Shown here: piece by piece, positions 44,105 to 52,780 of the stretch
Layout: every line of letters starts with the position of its first letter
Numbering within the stretch: position 1 is the stretch's first letter
Assembly: GCA_035967975.1 (NCBI GenBank)
Contig: JAWQFQ010000027.1
Location: 1 to 64,000 of the forward strand
Source of the DNA: Scytonema sp035967975
GTDB taxonomy: Bacteria > Cyanobacteriota > Cyanobacteriia > Cyanobacteriales > Nostocaceae
DNA: 64,000 nt
Direction: 5' to 3'
The notes under the pieces: model-generated
The model's database searches: none
What the model saw: only the letters and a program-made list of their open reading frames with translations
Told to the model about the DNA's origin: nothing
Position numbers and translations under genes: made by a program

Positions 44105-45703
44105 ATGGCAATAGCAATAGATTTTGGTACAAGCAACACGGTGATTGCTCGCTGGAACCCCGTTACCCAACAAGCAGAAACCCTTAGTATTCCTGGTTTA
44201 TCTCTTCAACAAAGCCTCAACCCTCCGTTGATTCCTAGTTTGGTGTATGTTGAAGACGCTTCAAAGGGTCAAGTTTTGGTGGGTCAGCAAGTACGCGATC
44301 GCGGTCTTGACCTGAGAACAGACCCCCGATTTTTCCGTAGTTTTAAACGCGGTATTGGTGCAGATATCCAAGGATTCTTACCGGAGTTAGATGGACAGAT
44401 TATCACTTTTGAGGTTGTAGGGCAATTGTTTCTTTCTCAAGTGATTTCCCAATTAGCTCCTTTACAAGGGGGGATAGAGTCTTTGGTGTTAACTGTCCCT
44501 GTCGATAGTTTTGAAGCTTACCGTTACTGGTTGGGAAAAGTTTGTCAAGCCCTTCCTGTAGACCAAGTGCGGATGCTTGATGAACCGACAGCGGCTGCTT
44601 TAGGTTATGGTTTAGCAGACCAAGAAATTCTCTTAGTTGTGGATTTTGGTGGTGGAACGTTAGATTTGTCACTCGTACAGTTGGATCGAACGGTGCGAAA
44701 TAGCACACAGCCTTTGGGATTTATTCTCAAGTGGGGGAATAAATCTTTAGCAGAAGATTCTAAACAAAAAGTTAAAACAGCGCGTGTATTGGCGAAAGCC
44801 GGACAAAATTTGGGCGGTACTGACATTGATAACTGGCTGGTTGATTATTTTGCTAATAGTCAAGGGCTAAGTGTTAGTCCGCTCACTACAAGACTAGCAG
44901 AGAAGATAAAGATTCAGCTTTCTACTCAAACTGAAGCTAGTGAGGTTTATTTCAATGATGAGACGTTTGAAAGTTATGAACTAGAACTCAACCGCGATAA
45001 GTTAGAAAATATTCTTAAGGAACGCTCTTTCTTTGAACGTCTTGATGATTCGATGACTTCTTTGTTACAACAAGCACGACGCCAAGGAATAGAAGTCTCG
45101 GATATTAATGCTGTTTTGTTAGTGGGTGGGACGGTACAATTACCAGCCGTGCAAACATGGGTAAAGCAGTATTTTGCACCGGAAAAAATTCATTGCGAAC
45201 GTCCTTTTGAAGCGATCGCCCAAGGTGCTTTGCAACTGACTCAAGGTGTGGAACTCAAAGATTTTCTTTACCACAGCTATGGTATCCGCTATTGGGATCG
45301 TCGTAATAAGCGTCATGACTGGCATCCTATCATTAAAGCTGGACAGCCTTACCCAATGACACAACCTGTAGAATTGGTTTTGGGCGCTTCTGTAGACAAC
45401 CAACCTAGCATTGAGTTGATTATGGGAGAGTTGGGCGCGGAGACTGGCGGTACAGAAGTTTATTTTGATGGCGATCGCCTCATCACTCGTCGTATAAACA
45501 CAGGTCAAAACAGCGTTAAACCTTTAAACGATAAAGAAGGTGCAAGAACAATCGCCACACTCACACCACTGGGTTATCCAGGAAGCGACAGAATCAAAAT
45601 TTTCTTTGTCGTTGACGAGCAACGCTTCTTGCGAATCACCGTTGAGGACTTGTTAACGAATGAAACACTCATGGATAATCAACTTGTGGCGCAGTTGAGT
45701 TAG
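44105..45703 (+). CDS. Hsp70-family (DnaK-like) protein, divergent
   Basis: 532 residues, shorter than DnaK (about 640). Actin-like ATPase motifs are AIDFGTSNTVIARW (phosphate 1), VDFGGGTLDLSL (phosphate 2) and LLVGGTVQLPAV (adenosine), with EPTAAALGYG as the connect-1 region. A substrate-binding-like beta domain remains at about 390-530, but the helical lid and EEVD-type tail are missing. Such divergent Hsp70s are common in cyanobacteria and have no established clients. It may form an operon with uvsE. Confidence 0.88.
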   Translation: MAIAIDFGTSNTVIARWNPVTQQAETLSIPGLSLQQSLNPPLIPSLVYVEDASKGQVLVGQQVRDRGLDLRTDPRFFRSFKRGIGADIQGFLPELDGQIITFEVVGQLFLSQVISQLAPLQGGIESLVLTVPVDSFEAYRYWLGKVCQALPVDQVRMLDEPTAAALGYGLADQEILLVVDFGGGTLDLSLVQLDRTVRNSTQPLGFILKWGNKSLAEDSKQKVKTARVLAKAGQNLGGTDIDNWLVDYFANSQGLSVSPLTTRLAEKIKIQLSTQTEASEVYFNDETFESYELELNRDKLENILKERSFFERLDDSMTSLLQQARRQGIEVSDINAVLLVGGTVQLPAVQTWVKQYFAPEKIHCERPFEAIAQGALQLTQGVELKDFLYHSYGIRYWDRRNKRHDWHPIIKAGQPYPMTQPVELVLGASVDNQPSIELIMGELGAETGGTEVYFDGDRLITRRINTGQNSVKPLNDKEGARTIATLTPLGYPGSDRIKIFFVVDEQRFLRITVEDLLTNETLMDNQLVAQLS

Positions 45704-45717
45704 CTTCATCAAGCAGC

Positions 45718-45822
45718 TATAGCATTCCTATTTGATTTGTAAAAATTGCGAGCCCCCACCAAACCCGGTATCTCTAAGATATCGGGTTTCTCGTCTTTTA
45801 CGAATGATTTGGGATTGCTATA
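45718..45822. mobile_element. MITE-like element, TATAGCA ends with palindromic core
   Basis: About 105 bp. Terminal repeats TATAGCATTCC...TGTAAAA and TTTTACGAATGATTTGGGATTGCTATA are inverted. The core AAACCCGGTATCT / AGATATCGGGTTTCT is a variant of the dispersed palindrome. So at least two element families carry this core. Confidence 0.7.
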
Positions 45823-45966
45823 TGTTTATTAATTTTAGTTACCAACTAGGTTAAGATTATTTACGTATAATTGCTTTATGTATCAGTAACATTAATAACT
45901 CCATAAATAATGATTATTATTATCTGCGGCAATTGATTTACATTCGACTGAAGAAAGGATAACGAA

Positions 45967-46830
45967 GTGTCACTAAAAGTTAGTGAGAATTTGATTGAGC
46001 AAGCTAAAGTTACTAAGGAAAACGAAGCTTCTTTTAAGAGCAGTCTTCAAGATTCGTTACCTGTTAAAGATGATGTATGTCTTATCGCAGGCGAACAAGC
46101 AATACCTGTAAATCATCTCCCACAGTCTTGGCAAGATATTTGTGCAGGTAAGTCTAACACAAAGCTTTCCGATCCAGAGGCTTATGTGAAAATGGCACAA
46201 CTGTTTCTTCACAAAATGTCCCGTGGTGATGTTGATTTGTTGAATGAATCAGATAATTTTGGACGTCTCAAGCCAGCTTTTTGTGAAATCTTTGGTAAAC
46301 TCGCATGGGAAACTCTTGAGTTTTATGGAGAGGATTTCAAGGTCGATAAGTATCCTAATTTTGACTTCATTCAACAACAACTTTCCCAAGAAGAAGACTA
46401 TACCGAACGTAAAAAGATTGTAGAAATCGGAAAAACCCTTTTTGAAGAATTCAGATATGACCTTCCTGCCTCTTTTTATCACGTACACCTTGCTCCCATT
46501 TATCGAGAAGACATTTCTGAAGTACGTCCATTAAGATTTTCTGAAGAGGATAGCAAAAATGCTCGTGCTTGGGATGCTTCGTTACACGGACAAAAGGTAT
46601 TTCCTATCCAATTAATGGTGCAAAGTATTTCTTCAAAACATGGGTTTTTCCAAGAGCACGGTTGCGGATGCAATCATGCTATGACAAGGGTAAGGGCGAC
46701 CGATACTTCTTTTAATTATCAAATTCGCCCTGAAATGCGGACTACTTGGATTAGGGATTTTATTTGGACAATATGGTACGAGTATGCTTTTTTTAAATTT
46801 GTACCTGTCACTCGGTTTTTAATTAGTTAG
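45967..46830 (+). CDS. unrecognised protein with Cys/His-rich segment
   Basis: 287 residues, GTG start at 45967 after GAAAGGA. No signal peptide; residues 260-275 are aromatic but not a clear membrane helix. The middle is helical with conserved-looking W, Y and H. A HGCGCNHAMTR segment at about 235-245 could bind metal or a thiol ligand. I do not recognise a family. It is upstream of the Cys-rich mini-protein and peptide deformylase on the same strand, so it may belong with them. Confidence 0.6.
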   Translation: MSLKVSENLIEQAKVTKENEASFKSSLQDSLPVKDDVCLIAGEQAIPVNHLPQSWQDICAGKSNTKLSDPEAYVKMAQLFLHKMSRGDVDLLNESDNFGRLKPAFCEIFGKLAWETLEFYGEDFKVDKYPNFDFIQQQLSQEEDYTERKKIVEIGKTLFEEFRYDLPASFYHVHLAPIYREDISEVRPLRFSEEDSKNARAWDASLHGQKVFPIQLMVQSISSKHGFFQEHGCGCNHAMTRVRATDTSFNYQIRPEMRTTWIRDFIWTIWYEYAFFKFVPVTRFLIS

Positions 46831-46877
46831 ACTGTAAGACGTTTCGTTTGTAATACTACAAGGGAAGCGTGAGAATT

Positions 46878-46911
46878 AGAAACCCGGTTTCGCAGGAGTT
46901 ACCGGGTTTCT
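46878..46911. repeat. dispersed palindrome, diverged copy
   Basis: AGAAACCCGGTTTCG / GTTACCGGGTTTCT with mismatches near the loop. Outer motifs AATACTACAAGGGAAG before and CAGTATTG after show it is a full-length older element. Confidence 0.75.
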
Positions 46912-47060
46912 GGCTCCTGAGCTATTGAAAACCATCACAGTATTGCTTTCACTTTTTCTCGCAAGTTCTGAAATCATCTTGAGAAATTTACAGAGTTGGT
47001 CGATCATTATGTTAATTTTTGTGTTATTTTAAGAATGTTTTAAAACAAAGGAAACTAAAA

Positions 47061-47321
47061 GTGTTGAATTCGGCAAAATCTGCTTATCCAAGTCATTCGG
47101 AAATGCTAAAAAATCTTTTATCGGAAGCATATAAAACAGCAAAACAGGGTTTATGTGGCGAACGCATTCTTGCCGATCAAAATACTGTTGACTCTAGATT
47201 AGAAATATGTTCAACTTGCGAGAAATTTAGTGCTGAAGACAAGCGTTGTACTGTTTGTGGATGCTTTATGCTAGTCAAAGCTAATATTGAATCTTCTGAT
47301 TGTCCTGATGGCAAATGGTAA
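47061..47321 (+). CDS. Cys-rich zinc-ribbon mini-protein
   Basis: 86 residues from GTG 47061, preceded by AAGGA. The C-terminal half has the pattern CSTCEKF...DKRCTVCGCFM...SSDCPDGKW: four to six cysteines suited to one zinc site or a CxxC redox pair. Similar short modules occur in phage and bacterial genomes, in some cases near peptide deformylase genes (from memory). The N-terminal half is helical (LKNLLSEAYKTAKQGL). The peptide deformylase gene follows after 77 bases. Confidence 0.7.
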   Translation: MLNSAKSAYPSHSEMLKNLLSEAYKTAKQGLCGERILADQNTVDSRLEICSTCEKFSAEDKRCTVCGCFMLVKANIESSDCPDGKW

Positions 47322-47398
47322 GAAAAATACTGGCTCTTCTTTACTTATAATTTGACTATATAAATCCCGACTCCTACCTTTCAAAGAGAAAATTTATC

Positions 47399-47896
47399 AT
47401 GACAGTTCAACCTCTGGTAAAGTATCCTAACTCATTACTCAGACAAGTTTCGGTAAGAGTGACAAGTTTTGATGCAGAGTTTCAGATTTTGGTGGATGAT
47501 TTGATTGAGACAATGCTTCAACAGGGGTCGATGGGTTTAGCTGCGCCTCAAATTGGAGTGTCAAGGAGAGTTTGTGTTCTCAACCGCCGACTTATATTGG
47601 GTTCGAGAGGTCAAAAAAATAAGGCGAATGATATTGTTTGTATTGTCAATCCGGAAATACAGTCTGAAGAGTGTATTATTGATTCCTCAGAGGGGTGTCT
47701 CAGCATTCCTCAACAGCGAGGAGTAGTCAAGCGATTTCAAAAAATACAGCTAAAGGCGTTAGATAGAAATGGTTCTCACTTTTCTCTTGCTGCTGAAGGG
47801 ATGTTATCTATTGTTATTCAACATGAAATTGACCATTTTGATGGGATTTTATTTATTGACAAACTTGCTTTTCCTCATTCAAACTCCCAAATTTAA
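47399..47896 (+). CDS. def: peptide deformylase
   Basis: Removes the formyl group from the N-terminal methionine of new proteins. 165 residues with all three motifs: GLAAPQIG (motif I), EGCLSIP (motif II, metal-ligand Cys) and QHEIDHFDG (motif III, HExxH metal site). The gene is not with fmt or other translation genes but next to a Cys-rich mini-protein and an unknown ORF. This suggests an additional deformylase with a special substrate rather than the housekeeping copy. Confidence 0.92.
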   Translation: MTVQPLVKYPNSLLRQVSVRVTSFDAEFQILVDDLIETMLQQGSMGLAAPQIGVSRRVCVLNRRLILGSRGQKNKANDIVCIVNPEIQSEECIIDSSEGCLSIPQQRGVVKRFQKIQLKALDRNGSHFSLAAEGMLSIVIQHEIDHFDGILFIDKLAFPHSNSQI

Positions 47897-47932
47897 TTTC
47901 TGGACATACCCTACACCCCACACCCTACATCC

Positions 47933-48889
47933 TTATGAAACGAAACTAAAAGGCTGAGTTTTCTTGATTTTCTGTTGCTGCTGCAAGTGTTCTTTCCATC
48001 TAAGTACCCTTTCCCACCTTTCATCAGAAGAACTCAATTTTCTTAGAAGGATTTGCTCGATAATTTTGCTAAAAATACCTTCAACCTTATCAAAAACATC
48101 AAGAGGGTTCTTACCGTAAATAGAGGGTAGAAAAGGTATCTTCCCAATTATTTTGTCAAAATATTTCGACTCAAAAGCCTCAATTTCTGGGAAATTATTC
48201 AGGTATTTGTTTAAAACATACACCACAGGAATCCCCAACTCTTCATCAATGGCACGAATATCCTCAGAAATGGCGATAGAATCGGGAGTTGCTTCTACAA
48301 CTACAACTACCATATGTGTACCTATAGGTAAACCAAATCGACCAACGTCCTCTCCACCACCGCAGTCGAGAACCACAACTCCATTTGTACATAGTGCTAA
48401 CCAGGCTTTTAGTGGGTTGAGTGTTGCATGAGAGCAACGGGTAGAGTATAGTTCTTCCATCCGCAGCGCACTAGTTCCTACCGACATCAGGGCTAGTCCA
48501 TCACTGAGGGTTTTGACATACTTTTTGGTGAATGAATCGCCAGCGCCAAGGTCGAATTTTTTAACTTGGCTCAGTGGAGTACTATAAAAGTCCCGGTAAC
48601 TTTGCTCTGGGCTAAGTCCTTGAAACTCATAAAAATCTTTCTCAGCTTGAGTAATTAAAGGGAGTTCTTTGAGCTCCTCTTCCCCATATCCCAGATAATA
48701 AGAAGTCAAGTAGCGCGAGAGTGACCTATTTGAGTCTGCATCCGCGACAATCAAAGATTTTCCCAATCTCCGAAAAGCTTGAATTATACCAAGTGAGATA
48801 AACGTCTTTCCTGTCCCACCTTTACCCATTAAACCAATGACAAGTTCTTCTGGTAGCGATACATTAATCTCAACAGCAGTCCCAGTCAT
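47933..48889 (-). CDS. MinD/CooC-like deviant Walker ATPase
   Basis: 318 residues from ATG 48889 (AAGAG upstream); an in-frame GTG at 48925 lacks a ribosome site. The deviant Walker A GKGGTGKT with signature lysine is at about 23-30, switch I DADSNRSLSRY follows, and VVLDCGGGEDVG is the Walker B/switch II region. VVEATPDSIAI and VYVLNKY fit the family. CooC/ArsA/NifH relatives insert metals or move protein cargo. No ParB, MinE or metalloenzyme gene is adjacent. Convergent with the deformylase gene, 36 bases apart. Confidence 0.85.
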   Translation of the reverse strand: MTGTAVEINVSLPEELVIGLMGKGGTGKTFISLGIIQAFRRLGKSLIVADADSNRSLSRYLTSYYLGYGEEELKELPLITQAEKDFYEFQGLSPEQSYRDFYSTPLSQVKKFDLGAGDSFTKKYVKTLSDGLALMSVGTSALRMEELYSTRCSHATLNPLKAWLALCTNGVVVLDCGGGEDVGRFGLPIGTHMVVVVVEATPDSIAISEDIRAIDEELGIPVVYVLNKYLNNFPEIEAFESKYFDKIIGKIPFLPSIYGKNPLDVFDKVEGIFSKIIEQILLRKLSSSDERWERVLRWKEHLQQQQKIKKTQPFSFVS

Positions 48890-49044
48890 AAAACTCTTGA
48901 TACAGAAAAAAATAATTTTTGCCACAAAGAATTAGCAACTGGAATTATGCACAATCCAGTTGCCGCAATAACAGTAATCATTATTAATGATAAATCTACA
49001 GTGTCGCAAATAAAATTAATATCTTAACGAAGATAGTATTAAGC

Positions 49045-49073
49045 AACCCAGTTTTGTAAAGAAACCAGGTTTT
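49045..49073. repeat. dispersed palindrome, strongly decayed copy
   Basis: AACCCAGTTTTGTAAAGAAACCAGGTTTTT retains the outline of the palindrome with a G-to-A change in both arms. Confidence 0.55.
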
Positions 49074-49118
49074 TTGAAATTATTGTCTTCTCAATTGAGA
49101 CTTTATATGTTATGTTAG

Positions 49119-49634
49119 CTAGCCTTGGATAACCACTGGTGTTCCTAGGGACGCCCAGTCAAACAACCATTTAGCGTGATTGGGAGCAACATTGACACAA
49201 CCGTGACTAACTGGAGTCCCAAATTTTCGATGCCAATATGCACCATGAATTGCGTAACCTCCACTGTAGTACATGGTATGGGGAACATTGGAAACGTCGT
49301 AACCTCTACCTCGCATCCGTGTTGATTTGTGTTTAGTTTGAATTTGAAAAACACCCGTGCGAGTCGGAGTAGATTTTTTCCCTGTAGAAACAACGATCGC
49401 ATAAACAGGTTTTCTTCCTTCCCAAGCGATTAACTTTTGTTGCTTAAGTTTCACTTGAATCCAACGGCGATCGGATTGTTGGAGGGTCTTAATTTGTTGT
49501 GCAATAATCTGGGATTTTGATTGCGCCCAAACCTCATCTAAAGCAGCGACAGAAAAACTCAAAGAAAGCACTATGCTACTTACAAAAAAGAATTTCAAGG
49601 GACGTACCCAGGTAGAAAAAATCGGATTTTTCAT
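49119..49634 (-). CDS. L,D-transpeptidase (YkuD), copy 1
   Basis: 171 residues, exported (signal peptide about 10-35). The YkuD domain fills about 55-171 with the catalytic motif HGAYWHRKFGTPVSHGCVNV; the nucleophile is Cys in SHGC. Such enzymes make 3-3 peptidoglycan crosslinks or attach lipoproteins to the wall. A close paralogue lies 200 bases upstream on the same strand. The two may be differently regulated copies or substrates of past gene conversion. Confidence 0.9.
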   Translation of the reverse strand: MKNPIFSTWVRPLKFFFVSSIVLSLSFSVAALDEVWAQSKSQIIAQQIKTLQQSDRRWIQVKLKQQKLIAWEGRKPVYAIVVSTGKKSTPTRTGVFQIQTKHKSTRMRGRGYDVSNVPHTMYYSGGYAIHGAYWHRKFGTPVSHGCVNVAPNHAKWLFDWASLGTPVVIQG

Positions 49635-49791
49635 AGCATAAATATTGTAACAGCGAAATTTCGGGAAGTTTTAAGTTGTTTTTATACTTCCCTCTTTTCG
49701 GCTATAACGTAGCACTGCCTTTAAAAGTTTATGAGACTGATAGTAGTTAGTGGATAGTGGATAGTAGCGAAAGCTTTGCTAACTAAAGCCT

Positions 49792-49840
49792 ACAACTACT
49801 AACTACTAACTACTAACCACTAACCACTAACCACTAACCA
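49792..49840. repeat. STRR, (ACTAACT/ACTAACC)n heptamer
   Basis: Seven copies of a 7-bp unit reading CTACTAA and then CCACTAA, running to the stop codon of the second L,D-transpeptidase gene. Confidence 0.9.
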
Positions 49841-50350
49841 TTACCTTTGTACAACTACTGGTGTTCCTATTGATGCCCAATTGTACAACCATTTAGCGTG
49901 CTTGGGGGCAACATTTACGCAACCATGACTGATGGGAGTCCCAAATCTATTATGCCAATACGCACCGTGAATCGCGTAACTTCCACTGTAGTACATGGTA
50001 TGTGGAACATTGGGAATATCATAGTCCTGACCTTGCATCCGTGTTTTTCTGTACTTGGTTTGAACCCGAAAAACACCAGTCAGTGTAGGAGTGGATTTTT
50101 TACCTGTGGAAACTATGACTGAGTAAACAGGGGTTTTTCCTTCCCAAGCTATAAGCTTTTGTTGTGAAAGTCTAACTTGAATCCAACGGCGACGAGAATT
50201 TCTTAGTGTTTGTACTTCTTGTTTAATCGTTTGACCTTTTGATTGCGCCCAAACCTCTTTTGGTTCCGGACTAACAACATTGAGAGAAACAACTGCGCCA
50301 GCAAGAAGTACGTTTAAGAATCTCATACCCCAAGCCCCTATTTTTGTCAT
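49841..50350 (-). CDS. L,D-transpeptidase (YkuD), copy 2
   Basis: 169 residues with the same order as the neighbour: signal peptide (about 8-35), YkuD domain and SHGCVNVAP with catalytic Cys. Identity to copy 1 is high throughout, including WIQVKLKQQKLIAWEGRK-like segments (WIQVRLSQQKLIAWEGKT here). The divergence is concentrated in the signal peptide. Periplasmic peptidoglycan remodelling is the likely role. AAGGAAA precedes the ATG. Confidence 0.9.
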   Translation of the reverse strand: MTKIGAWGMRFLNVLLAGAVVSLNVVSPEPKEVWAQSKGQTIKQEVQTLRNSRRRWIQVRLSQQKLIAWEGKTPVYSVIVSTGKKSTPTLTGVFRVQTKYRKTRMQGQDYDIPNVPHTMYYSGSYAIHGAYWHNRFGTPISHGCVNVAPKHAKWLYNWASIGTPVVVQR

Positions 50351-50380
50351 ACGAATTTCCTTATTTCACGTTCATTACCA

Positions 50381-51655
50381 TTATCCCATTCCCCTCATTG
50401 CTAAAAGCGCTGTTCCATACGCTGCTTGTGCATTCCTAGAACACTGAACGCGAACCTGCAAAAGACGCTCCCGAATTGCTGTCCAAGTAGGGTTTTCTGC
50501 GCCACCACCAGCCGTATAGACCTGTCTCAATCTATCTGCTCCCAATTCTTGTAGCAACCCATATCCTCTGGTTTCTATCCGAGCAATACTTTCTAATAAC
50601 CCATGTAGGAATTCTACATCATTAGTCGGACGTGGTTCCAATCGTGGTGGTAAATTGGGGTCGTTAATTGGAAAGCGTTCTCCCGCTTTTAACAACGGAT
50701 AGTAATCCAACTCGCTTGCTTTTGAACTATCAATTTTGAGGCTCAAGCTTTCTAATTCATGATTGGTGAAAAATTGGCGCAGTACAGCACCTCCAGTATT
50801 AGAAGCACCTCCAGTTAGCCATAAATCTCCAAAGCGATGGCTGTAAATCCCGTATCTTGCATCCTCTACACGGGTACGGCTTAGCAGCTTCAGCACGAGT
50901 GTTGAACCTAGGGAGGTGACTGCTTCTCCAGGGGAATTTGCTCCGCTGGCGAGAAAAGCAGCAATGCTATCTGTTGTTCCAGCACGTACTATGCAGTCTT
51001 GAGGGAAATCAAACTGAGTGACTATTTCAGATCGTAATTGAGCGATCGCACTTCCGGGACTTACAACTTTTGGTAGATGAATTTTTATATTTAATTTTTC
51101 CAACCATTCTGGATATTTTAACTCTTCCACGTCATAACCTAGTTTTAAAGCATTATGGTAGTCACTAATACCTAACTGTCCATGAAGCAGAAAAGCCAAC
51201 CAATCAGCTTGGTGCAGGAAATAATTAGCTTGTGAAAAAGAAGGTAATTGTGACATCCACAGAAGTTTGACAAGACTAGAAGTAGCACTTAATACTGTAT
51301 GATTTGGTGGTGCAATACCCCTCAACCGCTCTATCATGACTGTTCCCCGCCCATCGTTATACAGTAGTGGAGCATCTACGGGTTGACCAGCCTCATCGCA
51401 CAATAAAACGGTAGAAGATGTCCCATTAATAGCAATAGCTTTGATTTCTTGCCGCAATTCCCTGGGAATTCCCTCTAAAAGGCTGAATAAAGCCGTCTCC
51501 CAGCAATTCTGTAGAGACGCGCTGTGGAGCTTCTCTACAGAGACATTTGACATCTCAAAGGGATAACGTGCTTCCGCCTGGATATGAGCATTTTTATCAA
51601 TTACCACAGCCCTTGCACCCGACGTGCCAAAGTCAATACCTAAATAAAAAAACAT
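50381..51655 (-). CDS. FGGY-family carbohydrate kinase (likely D-ribulokinase)
   Basis: 424 residues. The N-terminal actin-fold motif GIDFGTSGARAVVID, INGTSST and the C-terminal phosphate/adenosine motifs GGASNTGGAVL and YTAGGGAENP are intact. The short length and sequence resemble the cyanobacterial/plant XK-1 branch described as D-ribulokinase, which phosphorylates D-ribulose to ribulose 5-phosphate. Xylulokinase is the alternative. A palindromic repeat is embedded in the coding region at 51508-51541. The start ATG has only a weak ribosome site. Confidence 0.82.
   Translation of the reverse strand: MFFYLGIDFGTSGARAVVIDKNAHIQAEARYPFEMSNVSVEKLHSASLQNCWETALFSLLEGIPRELRQEIKAIAINGTSSTVLLCDEAGQPVDAPLLYNDGRGTVMIERLRGIAPPNHTVLSATSSLVKLLWMSQLPSFSQANYFLHQADWLAFLLHGQLGISDYHNALKLGYDVEELKYPEWLEKLNIKIHLPKVVSPGSAIAQLRSEIVTQFDFPQDCIVRAGTTDSIAAFLASGANSPGEAVTSLGSTLVLKLLSRTRVEDARYGIYSHRFGDLWLTGGASNTGGAVLRQFFTNHELESLSLKIDSSKASELDYYPLLKAGERFPINDPNLPPRLEPRPTNDVEFLHGLLESIARIETRGYGLLQELGADRLRQVYTAGGGAENPTWTAIRERLLQVRVQCSRNAQAAYGTALLAMRGMG
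51508..51541. repeat. TCTGTAGAGACGCG-type palindrome inside the FGGY gene
   Basis: TCTGTAGAG and CTCTACAGA flank a 16-base middle. It encodes about 11 residues (SVEKLHSASLQ) near residue 45, in a surface region between two conserved blocks. It resembles the GTAGAGACGCG repeats common in cyanobacterial intergenic DNA. Confidence 0.55.
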
Positions 51656-51840
51656 TTCTTTATACTTTTGTTACAATTTATTGACTTTTAACATCTAAGT
51701 CCTAACTTTTGACTTTTAACTTTTAACTTTTAACTTGTTTATGTTTCATCTTGTAACAACCTATTCCCCTATCTTGGCAAAACAGTGAAAAGTAGTAAAC
51801 GAATTGCTTAAAATTGGCTGATATTTGGAGGTTCCAGATT

Positions 51841-51939
51841 ATGAACATCTCAGATACCCAAGTGTACATTGCTCTTGTTGTAGCGCTCATTCCAGGTATT
51901 TTGGCGTGGCGTTTAGTAACAGCACTTTACAATTCGTAA
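51841..51939 (+). CDS. psaM: photosystem I subunit XII (PsaM)
   Basis: 32 residues beginning MNISDTQVYIAL and continuing VVALIPGILAWRL: a single transmembrane helix with the conserved start (M.ISDTQV) and end (LxTxLY) of PsaM. It binds near PsaB/PsaI and stabilises the PSI trimer in cyanobacteria. GGAGG lies 8 bases before the ATG. It is followed by a long hairpin (51957-52049). The gene is easily missed because of its length. Confidence 0.93.
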   Translation: MNISDTQVYIALVVALIPGILAWRLVTALYNS

Positions 51940-51956
51940 TACGATTGTAAAACCAA

Positions 51957-52049
51957 CAAAACCTGGCGTGGAGTGGTGCAGTTTTCAAACTTACATGGCG
52001 AAAGTGTCGTTTTTGTTTGTAACTGCATACGGATTCACGCCAGGTTTTG
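51957..52049 (+). terminator. long imperfect hairpin in the psaM 3' region
   Basis: CAAAACCTGGCGTG pairs with CACGCCAGGTTTTG at the base. Inside, TGCAGTTTTCAAAC pairs with GTTTGTAACTGCA, so the whole 93 bases can fold into one long stem. It may terminate or protect the psaM transcript, or be a small RNA. Confidence 0.6.
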
Positions 52050-52173
52050 TTAACAGTTAACCGTCTACTGTTAACTGTGAACAGATTCGGTTAATCTATA
52101 TACCAAGTGAGAAGAAGTTATTTTTCCTCCTTGGGCTAAAGCCTCAAGGTTCTCAAATTCCTGGAGATTTTAG

Positions 52174-52578
52174 ATGAATGCATTTCAACCGTCCCAACCC
52201 CCACTACAACCGATAGAAAAGCGGCGAGTCGTCCCTAGACCAAAGCGGCGTCTTCGTCAGCGCTCTTATCAACTGATGGCTTTGGAAACAACCACTAAAA
52301 TAGGGGTTAACTTGATCATTTCGGCGGCTGCAATATCCGCCCTAACCCAACTTTTGCCGTATCATTGGTCGCAACAGGACAAATTACGGGCTATCCGCGT
52401 TGACTTGAAGCAGATGGAAGCCCGTGTATTCGACTTGCAGCAGGAGTTTAGCCGTAATTTCGACCCGCGCCAAGCTAAAAATATTATGCAGGAAGAAGGC
52501 TATCGCTTCGATCCTACTCAACGTCGTATTGTGTTTCCTAAAGAAACGACAGAAGTTGAGCAACCAGAATCAAATTAA
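52174..52578 (+). CDS. conserved cyanobacterial membrane protein with coiled coil
   Basis: 134 residues. A basic proline-rich N-terminus (about 1-35, many RR and KR pairs) precedes one transmembrane helix (about 45-65), then a coiled coil (LRAIRVDLKQMEARVFDLQQEF, about 72-93) and a short C-terminal domain with GYRFDPTQRRIVFP. The family is familiar from cyanobacterial genomes but has no named function. It lies 234 bases after psaM with the same orientation and may share its promoter only if the hairpin is read through. Confidence 0.75.
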   Translation: MNAFQPSQPPLQPIEKRRVVPRPKRRLRQRSYQLMALETTTKIGVNLIISAAAISALTQLLPYHWSQQDKLRAIRVDLKQMEARVFDLQQEFSRNFDPRQAKNIMQEEGYRFDPTQRRIVFPKETTEVEQPESN

Positions 52579-52780
52579 TTCATAATTTGTAATTATGAGT
52601 TCGTAATGGTTACCATAAGAATATATTTGGGTGTTTGCAACAAAAGTCAGCTTTCCTTTATATATACCTCTACTTACTCTACCCTCAATTACGAATTACG
52701 AATTACAAATTATAAAAACGCTCCCCTACATGGATATCCATGAGAGGAGTTACCGTTGGTGCAGAATCTACCATTTCCTA

